From Endomychus coccineus (lineage: Eukaryota > Arthropoda > Insecta > Coleoptera > Endomychidae), in the NCBI GenBank assembly GCA_958510875.1, contig OY294068.1, positions 67,558,633-67,622,632 on the forward strand: a stretch of DNA of 64,000 nucleotides. The letters are read 5' to 3'. The translations under genes and the position numbers were made by a program. A model generated the notes under the pieces. It was not told where the DNA came from. It saw only the letters and a list, made by a program, of their open reading frames with translations, and did not search any database. Positions 11,615 through 24,829 of the stretch are shown piece by piece (position 1 is the first letter of the stretch; the number at the start of each line of letters is the position of its first letter).

Positions 11615-12740
11615 ATAGTTGCAGAGACGAAGTTGTTTCCATTTCCAATTTGAATAAGTTGCAAAGATATAACGTAATAGTTGATTATGTAGGTTGATTT
11701 AAACATTTTCAATAAGAAAAATTAGCAGTCGTTTTTCCAAAGAATTTGTTTAAGTGACGCTACCTTTAAACCAGTGAACTATGAAATCTTACAATTTGGG
11801 CGTCCTGTCGGGTGGGATTGTTTTTAGGTTGATGAGGATTACCTACAATTTAGTTTCATAATCGACCTTCATCGCTCGTATGCTCTCATATAGCTAAGCA
11901 AACGCTTCACGCATCCGTTTTTAGCCAAGGAGGTCTATATAGACCTCTTTGTTGTTAGCCGTATTTCAGATACTATGAAACATATTCCAACCAAACTTTA
12001 CACAGGTATTAAACAAATTCTGTTAAAAACTACATTCTTTTGGAGTGTAGGTGTTTGTCAATCAACTCATATGTTTCTTATAACGGCGTATCGTGACTAT
12101 TTATAAAGGGGGAAGCAAATTAAAATGAAACAAACTTATGTTATTTATAATTGAAGGGTATTCTTCGGCTTTGTTTTGCAAACTCATCAATTAAGTCATC
12201 ATAAAATCGATGGTAGATGCCGTTACGTAACGTTTTCATGTTATTATTAAAATTTGTGTGAAAACAAAGTAATTGTTCTTTTATTTGACTTGTGATATTT
12301 CTCGAATAAGTTCTTTTTCAATTGATAATATAGCGAGGTTGGTTAATAGTTCTGCGCTAGTGGAATTTCGCTCTACGAACTACGTTCAGTAGATGCACTA
12401 TTTGTGGGTATTGTAACGGTTAGTTCACACAGTTTTATGATACTACGGCAAGCATTTTCTAAACCACAATTTTAATAGATTTTAATAAATCACTTCAGCT
12501 ATTTTTATTTATAACTTCTGATGTATTTAAATTACTATATACATATCGGCTCTTAATGCTGGAAAGACAAAATACTGCGAGTTGTTTTTCCTTAACTTTG
12601 AAAAGCGCCTTCAGCAATTTAGTTTGCTTAAGATCAACAAGTTCTAAAAAATGTATCTATAATTGCATACATATGTTGTCAATTATTTCTCGAGATAGTC
12701 TTCGATAATAGGTTTTTTCATCTCCTACAAATTGGTGCGC
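11615..12740. other. Gene-free stretch with one short palindrome
   Basis: Contains a perfect 18-bp palindrome GAGGTCTATATAGACCTC at 11930-11947. Otherwise no gene or element was recognised. Confidence 0.45.
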
Positions 12741-12978
12741 ATTCTCCTTCTCGGTGGTTCCATTTGAAACTACAGTGTTGCAATTGCTTCTGAGGATTGA
12801 GTCACTATATTTACACTTCGAGTCTCCGTTTTTGTCTCAGCTACGGAAAATTTGCTCCAAAACGTTTTTTGTCCCTTCCCAAAAACACACTTGTCATGCG
12901 CGCGGTCAAAATCACCGACTCCAACAAAAAAGAACTATATACCAACTAAGATCTAACATAGTGTTGCACCAGTAGGTA

Positions 12979-14500
12979 GTGGAAACACCGCATCGGGCAT
13001 TCCTGGAAGGACAGTACCATAACCATTATACCAGCGGGTTCACTAACAATTGTATCAACGCACGCGTGTATTCAGGGTTAAGAACTTTCCGATTTTTTCC
13101 ACCTGAACAATTCCGGCCCGCTGGTAACTGTTGCCGTAAAAGATGCACCGAAAGAATCAATGACGAACAGCAAAAGGCGTTTCACCAAAATTTTTATGAA
13201 TGTTCTAAAGTGGAGCAGAATCAAATTTCGAACAAACGTTGCGAAAGGAAGAGACGTGGGAAAACAAGTATCGCACATAATCGCCAAGTCACTACTTTGT
13301 AAATAAATGGGAGTACCGAAACATGTTTCAATCAGTTTATGGCCTCACGAAATTCAAAGTTGATTATTTAGTTGAAAAATTGAAACAGGCTACTGTGGTC
13401 ATTAACTCACTCAGAGATCGGGGCATGAGCAGAAAAACAAGAAGATCGAAAAACGGAAGACCATGTACAAGCACATAGAGAAGTACCCTGAGTATGAAAG
13501 TCACTATACACTTAGAGACAGTGAAAATTATCTACAGTTACCTAAACAAAACAATGGTGTATAATGAATAAAAAGCAGAACATTCAAATGCTGCCCTTAT
13601 TTCAAGAGGTGTTCAAGTCTACTGGTTACTCATTTAAACAACCACAAGTCGATACCTGCAAGACATGTAACATTCTGTTTTGAAAATTAAGCAAGACACT
13701 GATCCAAATAAAAAGAACCAGTTGATCTTAGAACATAACCAGCACAAGGATATGGCAGACTTAGCATACAAGTAAAAAAATGCTGATAAAAAGAAGGCGA
13801 AAGAAGATCCAACGATAATGGTTTTGGTAGCAAGTTTTAGACACTCCTTTACTGACGACCAACGTTTCTTTTCATAAACGCCTCCTTTCAACATTTAACT
13901 TAACTATCCGTGACTGCACTACAGACAGTACCACTAGCTGCTACATGTACGAAGCAAATGGAAAAAGAGGTTCTAATGAGATTGCTTCCTGCGTTTAAAA
14001 AAAAAATTGAATGTCTGCCCGAAAGTGTGACCCATGTGGTGGCCAAAATAGAAATATTAACATGGCCAGTATGTTTTCATATATTGCCAACAATAGTAGT
14101 CATGTTGATTGTGTGGATCATAAGTTTCTGTTGCCAGGTCACACGCATCTTGAATGTGAAGTAGATCATACGCGCATTGAAACACACTGCTGAAATATCT
14201 ATCATGGTGCTCCAAGACTGGTTTCAATTCGTCCGAACTGAAAGGGGCAAAAAGCAATTTCAGGTTCACGAATTAACTCAGGAGCACATATTTTCGTTTT
14301 CAAAACTCGTTCAGGAATCCAAGGAATACTGACAAGGAGGGTAGGTAAATGAACTGGCTCGAAATGAAATGGATCACGTATGAGAAAACCTTCGGGCTGA
14401 TCCAAATCAAAACTTCACTTGATGACGAAAACTTCCGTGTACTCGATTTGAGACGATTGAAACGGGACAAACCACTGACGACATGTTAGGACCACTGCCA
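12979..14500 (+). pseudogene. Broken transposase-like gene (CGGQNRN family)
   Basis: Successive plus-strand pieces resemble a protein family repeated in insect genomes and usually annotated as uncharacterised. They are: a Cys/Arg-rich stretch CCRKRCTERIND at about 13126-13165; QVDTCKTC at about 13645-13670; LAYK and DPTIMVL near 13760-13830; a reading through FNLTIRDCTTDSTTSCYMYE at 13890-13950; then CDPCGGQNRNINMASMFSY at 14024-14080 and DHKFLLPGHTHLECEVDHTRIE at 14115-14182. The acidic residues around the CGGQNRN and DHKF..GH blocks are reminiscent of an RNase-H-fold transposase, but that is inference. Many stops and frameshifts interrupt it. No terminal repeats were found, so the element's limits and superfamily are open. 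Confidence 0.55.
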
Positions 14501-14659
14501 ATCAATTCCCTGTAGAAAAAGGACCTACTCAATCTTTTTCCACTAATTCATTCTGAGTGTCACAGTTTTTGCTTAAATCTGGAAACTAGCGCCAGAGTAT
14601 CAGAATTACAGATCACTCTTATGAAAATGAATGACGATTTTGTGTTTCTAATTTGTTGA

Positions 14660-16833
14660 ATAAAGAGCAGAACAATAATTGTTTTTCATGTAAAATTGTT
14701 TACCTTCTAAGATGTCTAATAATAATTCCATAGGTTCCTTTCATTCAAGAAAGGTGTCCTACAGAAAAGCAGAAGAAATGGGCAATAAGTCAACTGAAAA
14801 ATGCGACACAGAGGTTGCAAAAACCGACATGGAGTCATTATAATCGATATGTCAATTTCCTCAATTAAGGGAGGCAAAACCAGGTATGTCAAAAATAATT
14901 ATAATATTTTCGTTATCCAGGGATACTTTGCAGTGATCTGCCATAAAGGAAGAGGGAATTTTGTTGCGAAACACTAAAATGAACTTGTCGCGTTAATCCA
15001 AATAAAATGTTAATCCCGCTACTTAAAAGCGTCTCCTGAAAATTTAACGTTTTTAACATATTGGGTTTTGCCTTAGTACCTCAGATGGAAGAAGAAAATC
15101 TATCTTTGAAATCAATGTTGCCAAAATGATCTAAAAATGTATCAGAGCGAGTTTGAATAATTAAACAGTTTTTAAAGGGATTTAAGTTCTTGAAGTTCAA
15201 TCCCTAGCTTCCACGGAGAACACACCACTGATTCCTATATACCAGGTTCCGCTCCAGGCGTCCTTATTTGATTCAGCTGTAGATGTATGTAAAATTTAGG
15301 GGTACTGCCTTGAATGAATAGCTACGACACAAAAAGTGCATCACATATGGGGTTCAAAATGTTGAAACAAATCTACATAAACTATGATTGAGTGATTAAT
15401 AAACTTTATATTTTGCAAACATATTTTAAAAAAGCAATGAGAACCAGTTCCTTAGAAATAGCGATACCGTGGTTTCTGCAACTATTTTGAGAAACTATTG
15501 ATATAGAAATCTACCATTAGTTACCTCAGATATAGTATGACATTAGAGAAACTTACCAGATGTCCCAAGCTTATAGATCCAGAGTCCTGATTTCAGACTT
15601 TAGACAAGTTATTATGATTTGCTCCTAGTCTATGAGGATTGGATAATTATCAAACTTAAATCTCTATAATTCAGAAATAATAAGATTTAGCTTATTATGA
15701 TAAAGGTGTTCATAGCTCATATCATTAATATGTACAAAATGTAACTGAAAAATAATAGTTGCTACCATGTAGCGTTATCAATTATTATAATTTTATCAGA
15801 AGTTTATATTGTTATCTATTATATTCGGAAAACGATTCACTTAGTTTCAATAACAAGCCTTTCCAAAAAATAATAATATTCTTATTGGTAAGAATTTTTT
15901 TCAAATTCATTATACATTCGAAGAAATTACAATGAAACATGTTTTAACTTGACATACTTAATACTGTCCTTTAGTATAAATACAATACCTAATTATTGTT
16001 CCATTTTCAAATATTATAATAGTAATACACTCGGACAATAGTCCTATAAAAATATATACATACAAGAAATTATTTAGCTGATATATAATTATAATAATTC
16101 TAGAATACTGTATATCTAAAACTTAAATAATATAACAATAAACTTAATAAAAGTCGATAAAATCTGTTCTGGTGTAAAATACAATAATCGAGAACACATA
16201 ATAATTTGGAATATTAATAACGGAATGTGTTAAAAAGTCTTATTCGTTTCATTTGTAAGTACTATATGTCAATCAGGATGGAATATAGAAAGAAAATAAA
16301 ACTGTGTTTAAGTGATAGACGGTGTCCTTTAAAATATGATTTAACAATTTTTGAATGTATATAAATATGGTTTTATTTTTAAATGCCATTTTGATAGTAT
16401 TTTGCGTGATAACATGTTTATCAATTCGAGACTAAATTCTTTGTAAATGAGCCAAATAAATCCTATGTAGTGAATTATTAAAAAATCTTAATCAACAGAA
16501 CAGTCAGCCCATTAGACAGGGACAATTTGTTGCACACAGTTTCATAAAAAGTAAACTGGCTAAAATGAATAGATTAAATAGTTGATTATCACTGAAATGG
16601 AATAAGCAAATATTGCAATTACAGATGTGGTTTTCATTCCATCTAGCTATTTCGATGAAAACAATTTTCAAACCAATGATAATAAATTGAGGGTATGTTA
16701 TTTGAACTGCATATTGGAAGCGTCTAATTAATTTCGGTAATTCCTGCATTCTCAATTTAAATTTAGCTTGATAGTTCTTGAAATCAGGATATGTAATGTA
16801 TGATCTACTAACCTGAAACAGCTGTCCGTATTG
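14660..16833. other. Gene-free AT-rich stretch
   Basis: About 2.2 kb with no exon, tandem array or transposon terminus that I could identify. Confidence 0.5.
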
Positions 16834-18294
16834 CTTATATGTAAATTCTTGAGAAATAGGTCACATTAACACATATGCCAACAATATTTTCGTCTTTACT
16901 TACGTTTCGGTCTCATTTTAAGCATAAAAGAAATACGGGGAAATTTGCAAGTGTTTAATTAATTAAATTTGTATAAATTTGATGCAATGATTGTACATCG
17001 GTACTACGATTTACATACTTAGCTTCACGTTTTATATGAATCATCTCCAGGATAGATCTTTTATAATAATAATTGGTTTCTTTAGCTATAGTATAAACAT
17101 TTTATAATCGAACTGATGGTTATAACCAAAACAATGTTTAGGAAGGGCGGTTTTTGTTTTTAGTACTATACTTATGAACATATATTATTTTCTGTAAATA
17201 TTGTTTAGAGATTCCTGTATAAGTCTCATCGCAATCTTATCATTTTAATTTATATACCGTGTGGGTTTGTTTATCTTTAGGTATTAACGGTTTTAGATTT
17301 GAAAAATATTTATCACAGATAGTAGGTTTATGTGCAACATGCATGTCATACTTTCTTAAATATTTCTTAATTTTCACTGAGGTCTCCGGAATGTATGTTA
17401 ATGTTAAAAAATTATCTTTCTTACTGTTTATATTATTTTTTATATGATGTACTATTATAGATTTTGTTTATTCTTTCTTTATGGATGGGGTTAAAAATGG
17501 TTTTGGCTAGTCATTCATTTACAGTGTATTACAAACAAATGTTACAGCGCGATCTTCAATGCTATTCATAACACTATTACATAATTTGTTGGTGCAACTG
17601 AATTTTAGTGAAGTGTTATAAATAGCCTTACACAGATCTCGCTGTAAAATTTGCATGCCCAGAAAACCGGCCCGAAAATTAAAAAATGTTTGAACACTGG
17701 AAATGAATGGCTATCAAAAAATATTAAAGAAATAACAAACAAAATGTTTAATAGTACATCATACATAAATAATATAAACAGTAATAAATTTAATTAATTA
17801 AACACTTGCAAATGTCTACGTATTTCTTTATGACTGTTTAAAATTGTATTTACAGAGAAAGTTGATACAATAAATCAGCAAAGAATTTTTCTGTCGTCAT
17901 AACATTATAAACACATATGTTTAACATTGTCTATTTGGAGCAAAGTATTTTTTTGTTGTCAGGTCAAACTGTTTTCCCACGTCCTCGAGATATGACCTCT
18001 CCAACTATAGAAACTACTATGTATCGGTTAACTAATATATATTCATATATTTTACCAATTACTGTTACAATTTCAATTATTCGTGTTTCGTTCGTTATTG
18101 CGATAAGACATTTTAGAATGAAATTAATGCGATAAAGATGCTCAGTGCTTAGTGCAATTAGTTTAAGGAATCCCACTCTTTGGTGAATTAGTTTCCAAAG
18201 GTCTTTTGACGAGTCGTGAGACAGAAACGTACGTAAAGATGAATTATAGTTGACATATGTGTTAACGTGACCTATTTCCCAATTTACATATAAG
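16834..18294. mobile_element. Head-to-head palindromic Penelope-like element
   Basis: The outer ends are inverted copies: CTTATATGTAAATT at 16834 and its complement ending at 18294, each followed inward by GGGAAATAGGTCAC or a close variant. The left arm (to about 17560) carries, on the minus strand, the decayed GIY-YIG end of a Penelope-like element. The right arm repeats the same family on the plus strand (GGAAATGAATGGCTATCAAAAA at 17698, then AAATTTGCAAG-like and GAAACGTACGTAAAG ends), with an internal deletion near 17790. A hammerhead-like core at about 18198-18236 is mutated (TTGACGA, hairpin GTC..GAC, GAAACGTACGTAAAG). Both arms match the better-preserved 26364-28693 copy. Confidence 0.7.
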
Positions 18295-18599
18295 TCATAC
18301 CTGGATCAAGAATCATTATTATATTATCCGTATTACAGCATGGTATTGAAAATATGAATAAGATATTATCAACTTAACAGTTTAAACTGTGATCTAGAGC
18401 CCTTACAGGCCTCTTTTTATACAGGCGTCTTTTGATATTTTCCTTTGGGTTGAGCCACTTGTCCCTTCAAATTGGGGTAGACAGAGACATATGCTGTATT
18501 TGCATAACAAATATAATCTTCGTATGAAGTTCAAGGGTATGGTTACACTGGATGCGGATCGGTGCGATTTTCTAGTCTTACGACGTTCCAGTGTGTTCA

Positions 18600-19790
18600 G
18601 TTATAGGGGAAAAACCAAATAGCCGGTGAAGATTGGTTAATGGACTTCAGAAGGAGAAATCCTGCTTTATCAATCAGAAAACCTGAGGACACCAGTCTTT
18701 CAAGAGCAACAACTAACGAAACGAATGTCAAAGAATTCTTTGAGAATTTGCCCACTGTCTATAGTAGGTTTCCAGATTTATTTAAAATTTAGATGAAACC
18801 GACATTACAACAGTATGCAATCCCCCAAAAGTCCTTGGACCAAAGGGCCAAAAACAAGTAGGCCAAGTTACCTCAGATGAGCGTCGGATTTTAGTTACAG
18901 CCTGTTGTTTCATCAATGCTGGCGGCCAAGTAGTTCCTACCTATTTAATTTTTCAAGAGTAATTTTAAGCCACATAGGCTCAAGAGTGGGTGGGTAAAAT
19001 GGAAAAATATTTGTCCAAATTTTAAAATATTTTGTGGAGTGCATTAAAACCACAAATGAAAAGCCAATCGTTCTCATAATGGATAATCACAAATCCCACA
19101 TTACTGTAGATAGTTTGCAATTTTCCAAAGACAACGAGATAATCTTGGTAACGCTACCTCCATATACAAGTGGAAAACTACAAACAATTACAATATTGCA
19201 TGTAATGAGCGGATGATATCTAACCCTGGCCAAACTATCAACATTATTATATGACATTGCTGGCCTATTTGGTAGAGCTTATTTGAAGTCGTTCACTCCC
19301 AGAGAATAGAACTAATGGTTTTAGGTACACAAAGATATGGCCTACGAATACAGATATTATTCCTGTACTTCTGCCTGCATTTAAATATTACACTACAGAT
19401 GGACCATCGTCGTCCCAAACACCCGTAACAAGACCATCGTCATATAAATCACCTGTAGCAGAACCATCAACAATTCTATCATCACTCAATAATAGTGGTT
19501 CAGTAACACCTAACTTTTGCTCCTGAACATATTAAACTATATCCTAAGGCACTGCCTAGAAAAACAATGGTGGTAGGAAAAAGAAAAATCCTAATAGATA
19601 CACCAATAAAGACGCAAGTTATGGAAGAATTGCAATTTGAGACAACAGAAGAAACAAACCAAACAGACAAGAATCAAAAAGAAACAATCAAAGCAGAATA
19701 TGTTTTCAATAAATCGCAGATTTATCAAAACTTCCCAATCCACAACCTTCTGGTGCAACAGGAAGCAGCGCAGATTTTTTAAACTTTTAG
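18600..19790 (+). pseudogene. pogo/Tigger-like transposase remnant
   Basis: Pieces in several plus-strand frames line up with a jerky/Tigger-type DDE transposase. In order they are: DWLMDFRRRNPALSIRKPE near 18630-18685; SLSRATTNETNVKEFF to 18745; LDETDITTV near 18790, which holds the first catalytic Asp; PKVLGPKGQKQVGQVTS near 18825-18870; NAGGQVVPTYLIF near 18918-18955; then from 19034 an open stretch with KPIVLIMDNHKSHIT (second Asp) and LVTLPPYTSGKLQ. A Ser/Pro-rich tail (QTPVTRPSSYKSPVAEPS) follows near 19417-19475. Stops and frameshifts are frequent. No TA-flanked termini were identified. Confidence 0.7.
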
Positions 19791-19799
19791 ATCAAACTT

Positions 19800-22010
19800 G
19801 TAAATTTTTATGAAGGGAATGAGATGTTTAAAATAATGTTGTCCTTATCTTATATTTGCTATAGATTCTACCATTGTTTTCTGAATGAAAAAATTCATCA
19901 TTATGAAAGTTTAGAAATTTAAGTTGAATATTACGATTTTGTTTGTTTACTTCAATAAATGCCTTCATCTTACTTTGGTTATGGTTATCATTACGTATCT
20001 GGAAAATATCTAAAACACTGTTCAAATACCTCATGTACCACTGTACCCTTCTACTTGGTTACAGTGTCACACATATCCCCATTGAGCTTTTATTTCTTTC
20101 CTTTACGTTAAGTTTGATATTATAGAAATTGTTAATTCAAAAATGTAGAGGAAGTTATACTCACTTGACGAGTTTTTATTATCAAAAATGTCCGGAAAAA
20201 TGTGTTCCCACACACCCTACTGCGTAATAGTCGGACGTTGCCGTGCGACCATCGGAGAAGAACAAACTGGTTTGTTTTTCTATGCGACACTATGTCTTAC
20301 AGACAAATGATTGCAATTAGAACTTTGATTACAATATCAATACAGTTCCGAAAATTTCAATGTGTTTCTATTCTTTCGTGGATCCTATTTAGTCTATTTG
20401 AATGTTGAAGGCGACATTCTGAAACATTCAAAAAACTTTTGAGGTTGCTTCATTAACTCATGAAAGAGGGTTATATATATTTTCCTTCATTGTCTCTTCT
20501 CAAATACATATTGTTAATCCAATATTTGTCTTCTTAATAATTAAACAGTATTTCAAAAAAAGATTTTCAGTCGTCGTCGTGCATTTTATACGCAAACTAC
20601 GCACGCAAGATATCCGCCTTTCGCCTGTTACATATCCGCCTTTCGCCCGCACCACGCCCGTAAGACTATAAAACAGCACGAATTCGCATCCAGTGCAACC
20701 ATACAGTAAAACAAGTCTATTATTTTTGTTCAAACCAAATGGTGGAAGAATACCTATCCTGAAATTACAGCGGTTCGGTTTCTTTTGCCTGAGTGGAATC
20801 TGTTCATGCTATGGTACCGTTAACTGTGGTACATTTAGATTACGAATCCGCCAAAGGAAACAATTCAAAAAATTGGAGGACCAAAGCTCAAATCATCAGT
20901 AGTTACCGGGTTCTTTAATTTACTTCCAGTTTTGATATTGGAATTTTTTCGTGGTTGTCGAAGGAATAGAAGTTCTAAATAGAAACAAATGAATTTGTTA
21001 TAAATAAATATGCGTGATTAGATGAAATGAACCAATATTTTTTAGTTTGGCTTCGCATATTTATGATTGACTGTACATAAGATTTTTATCAATTGATGAA
21101 AAGGATTGCATAAAGGCGAGATTCAGAACCATACAAATTTTTATTTTAGAATGTAAAATATGCTTCTGGTCAAGCGTTAATCTAACGTTGCCGGTAGGAC
21201 CGGTACTAACCGGTCAGTTATCAAGTAATTCAGTTCACAAACCAACAAAATGAGTAGGGTCTATAAGACCATTCGGAGTCGGTTTTGAAAGCATAGAGGA
21301 AAATTGGAAAAAAGTCTTGCATTGCTGGTATCATATTACGGGTAGCCGTGACCTTGAAAATAAACACATAGTCAACAAAATTACCTCAAAATTATGTCCA
21401 ACTCTGTATTTCATTTTTAGTACTCTTCTGGATGTTTTGTGGATTTTCAAAAATAACGACATGTAGATAATAATGGCATTGTAAAATAAAAACATAATTT
21501 ATATCATTTGTACCTACAAAATTAGCCAACAAACTTTCCAATTTTTATTTACATTGATCCTTTCTAATAACACACTGATGACTCACTGACCTTACATATT
21601 TTAGGTTAGGTGGTAGTTTGCAATCTAAAATGTTATTTAACCCCAAAACAAATCACACATTTGGAATTTCTCAACTTAAAAAAATTAATCGTAATTATGA
21701 TAAAAAGGCAGACTATAACTTTTATTCCAGGGAAAATCATATAAAGGAATGTCAAAACTAGGGTTTAGAGGAACAATTTAATTACAATGTATGACTTTCA
21801 AAATTGTTCTCCTGATGATGAATTGAGGACTAAATTTACGTAGCTAATCACGTTATTCACTGAATGAGAATTTTGTTAAACTATATATCCTCTATTTTGG
21901 ATATTAAAAGTATGTTCATTTCGAACTAATTTCAACTTTCTAAAAGGTACTACCTATATCGGAACATCCAGATCGAAACTTATCATCGGACACACTATTG
22001 ATAAGAAATA
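19800..22010. other. Gene-free stretch with one promoter-like site
   Basis: Nothing recognised as coding. It contains the TATA-type promoter-like sequence near 20667 described separately. Confidence 0.5.
20667..20700 (+). promoter_or_regulatory. TATA-type core-promoter-like sequence
   Basis: TATAAAA at 20667-20673 is followed about 25-30 bp later by GCATCCAGTGC, an initiator-like context, within a locally GC-richer block (20570-20700) containing two copies of ATATCCGCCTTTCGCC. No gene follows. It may be the promoter of a solo LTR or other dead element. Confidence 0.25.
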
Positions 22011-22012
22011 AT

Positions 22013-22078
22013 CACCCTTATCCACTAAAAATACTATGAAGTACTGAGGACCAAGGACCAAGGCTACCAAGTACCCAT
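22013..22078. repeat. PLE terminal fragment (same family as 57-690)
   Basis: AATAATCACCCTTATCCACT, then AAATACTATGAAGTACTGAGGACC and GGCTACCAAG, match the ends of the 57-690 element. This is a short solo terminus. Confidence 0.55.
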
Positions 22079-23595
22079 AGTGTTATAATATATCCACAGT
22101 GTGAACTCTTTTGTAGTTTATTATCATCGGGCAACTTCCTGATTGAGCTATTTTTCAAACTGTAGCCTGTTGAATGACGGATTTAAACATTTAGGGTAAT
22201 TGCGAAAAAGTTCTTCTGCGCCTTCATAAAATGAATATTAACCTATATTGCTGAATTCTCTCTCAGAAACTGTAGGTTTATTAATCATTTATCTACCTAT
22301 GAAAACAAAACAAAATATGTCCGTTCTTTTTAGTTATCAACAAACATTTACTCAAAGAAAACGAATTACCTTTCGAAAATGCAACACTACCGATTACGTA
22401 TAAAATAGTAGGGATATTTAATGCGGTAATTACACGGCGAAATGGCAATGCTTCGAAGCATACAAAATTATCACTTATCGCGTTTTGCTGTATCTCCCTT
22501 TCTGAGCGAAATACATGAGCATAATAAGAAATGTGGTTAAGAATATAAAATAATCTCGAAAATACATGTAGAAACATTTCTCACAATTTTGCACTGACAG
22601 AAAGTTTGAAATAAATGAAAACGCCACTGAGGAAGCCCTAGCAAAAATTGTAAAAAATTGAGTCCGATATTGTTGTTGCCACGCTCCCATCAATCATTGT
22701 CATAGGAATTTCAGCAGATTTAAAAGCTCTAATATTGACCTTTATCACTCTAAGAAATTAATGTGGTTAGAATAAGTTCGTTCTTTTCTCTTTGTAAGTT
22801 TTATTTAATTTCTCTCTTAATCCAAATATTCAAGTACTTCCAATGCAAAGGTACTTAAAACATCTGGGAATGTGATGAGCTAGGTTTGTTTTATTATTAT
22901 ATGGCGCATTCCAGGTCATATTCGCACTTCATCCCAGATGAGGTCTTTGGATTTGGCTGAAATTTTGCAGGTGGTTTCTGCCTCAGGGAATATTGGGTTT
23001 CCCAAAATTTTAAGCCATATACTTCAATAATGCGCCGCGTCACAATATCGGCGTCAATTCGTCCGTGAATGTGAAGAAATCGAAAGTACCGAACTAGGAG
23101 GGATTTATTAATTATTTTTTTCTGTCACGCACAGTTAGGTGCCCCTCATTACACATTAGAGAAATTATTATTATTATTATTATTTACAGAGGAAATTTGA
23201 TTATATAGCTGCCTTAGAACTATCAAGAAGGGGCGGGGAAGCTGCTGCATGGTATTACTAGCAAGTTAAAACAGTTACCTCACGTGTACTGTATTATATT
23301 TTATTTGTTGCTCATTTGTGAATGAATGAAGTTAGAATTAAATATCGATTGTTATCCTTTCATTACTGTGAGAATGTGTAACGTGTATTTTACTTTTTAT
23401 TTAAATTAGTGAAATTCATGTGCCAGAAGCAATTATTAATGAAGCCACCATTAATTTTATTGCCAGAAAACGCCTCTACATGGTACAAGTGTGTAATCAA
23501 TGAATTTTAAAACAGCCCAAATAAATAGATGTTATTGGGATAACAGAAGATAAACTATAAGAATTCATACTGTGGACACAATACAACACAATAAA
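22079..23595. other. Gene-free stretch with an ATT microsatellite
   Basis: An (ATT)n run lies at about 23166-23184. No coding sequence or element boundary was recognised in the rest. Confidence 0.5.
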
Positions 23596-23596
23596 T

Positions 23597-23740
23597 AAGA
23601 AACAACCCTCTTTATCCACTAAAAATACTGTTAAAGTACTGAGAACCTTTCAGCTACCATCAGATTGAACAGTTTACCCTGATGATGGTTACTTAGGGTG
23701 AAGGCTTCTTAATTATAGTGTAACAGAAGATGTTCTGTTG
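23597..23740. repeat. PLE terminal fragment with hammerhead-like piece
   Basis: CTTTATCCACTAAAAATACTG, GTACTGAGAACCTTTCAGCTACC and then CCCTGATGATGGTTACTT match the terminal repeat of the 57-690 PLE family. The CTGATGATGG box at 23679-23688 corresponds to the hammerhead core start, but the GAAA box after the hairpin has become GTGAAGG. Confidence 0.5.
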
Positions 23741-24420
23741 GCCTATATCCTATATTAACTGTCTCCTAGATTCAGTCCTCATTGTCAAAATGGCTTCTTA
23801 TAACTGTTCAAGTTCTTTGGTTTGTTTTTTATTGGAAATTAAATAGAAAAAAATCAAATTTATAGATTTTGATACTATCACCATTCAGCTTTCAGGTTAG
23901 TAGTTTTTAAAGATAGATTTGGCAAATTAATACCGTTTCAATAAATTGAGATTTACATTTTGAGTACATATTTCACCTATTGAGAAGATACGAGTGCAGG
24001 TAGGGTTGTATATAGTTCAATATATAGTAAAACCGCTCAAGGTAGAAAACAGCGATGTGCAAATAGCAAATGGTTCACTCAATATTTTACCGGTAAGACT
24101 GTTCAATAAGTTGATATTCAAAAGAAAAGGAAATATTAAAACAGATAGGTAGGTTATTCATAAAACTTTTCACTGAACATACATTCACTGGTTGGACAAA
24201 ATGAAATAGCTAAATGAACTGAATCAGATGCAGCAATGAATGGACTGAATACAGAAAATATAAATAACTGATTTAGTTAAATCTGGAATAGGAGAAGAGG
24301 AATGTATACAAATTACAGGACAGAGCAGTACTTCTTTGAAGCCATATCTGCAGATAAGCATTGAATATCATGCTAATTTACTTTCTTGAATAGTAGAATT
24401 CCGCGGATAACTAATCTTAA
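23741..24420. other. Gene-free AT-rich stretch
   Basis: No gene, tandem repeat or transposon end was recognised between the two PLE fragments. Confidence 0.45.
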
Positions 24421-24426
24421 AAAATC

Positions 24427-24800
24427 TTGGCTTCCGGACTTGATGCCGACGTTTCGCCAGCCATTGAAGGTGGCATCTTCAGGGCAGACATGAGGCTTGA
24501 ACTGAAACTGGCTCTACTGGTTTCTGTAGCCGTAATCCTTCACACTACAGTTCTTAGCTCCGTTCCGGCACCTGACCTGCCGTTGTGTGATCATGTGCGA
24601 AGTGGAATTTTCAAGGATGGGTTTCCAAATGCTGGGAAGGGGATTCTGGCTTTACTTTCTACCCTTAGAAATAATAATGTTGATCGAAAGCGAAAGTGTG
24701 GCCAACATCGTGCCGGTACGGGGGAGAGAACAGCGAAGTGGGGACACTGGTTGTCATCAGTTTTAACACGGTGTGTATTCATACTCTGTGCATAGAATGT
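24427..24800 (-). repeat. Solo PLE terminal repeat (family of 44850-45990)
   Basis: Shared blocks with the end of the PLE near 44900-45100 include CTTCAGGGCAG.C, GAGGCTTGAA.TGAAACTG, CTGGTTTCTGTAGC and TGTGATCATGTGC.AAGTGG. On the minus strand it reads CTGAAGA, T, GCCA...TGGC, GAAAC, again the CUGANGA-stem-GAAAC order. The coding-like frame on the plus strand is therefore not a gene. Confidence 0.55.
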
Positions 24801-24829
24801 GACTGGTTGACTACTCGCAATTTTATTTT

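Noticed and set aside
11930..11947. Perfect 18-bp palindrome GAGGTCTATATAGACCTC
   Set aside because: No flanking element or paired motif explains it; too short to claim a function.
24427..24795. 122-codon frame with a hydrophobic start
   Set aside because: It overlaps a repeat shared with the end of the PLE near 44900 and runs antisense to the ribozyme-like motif.
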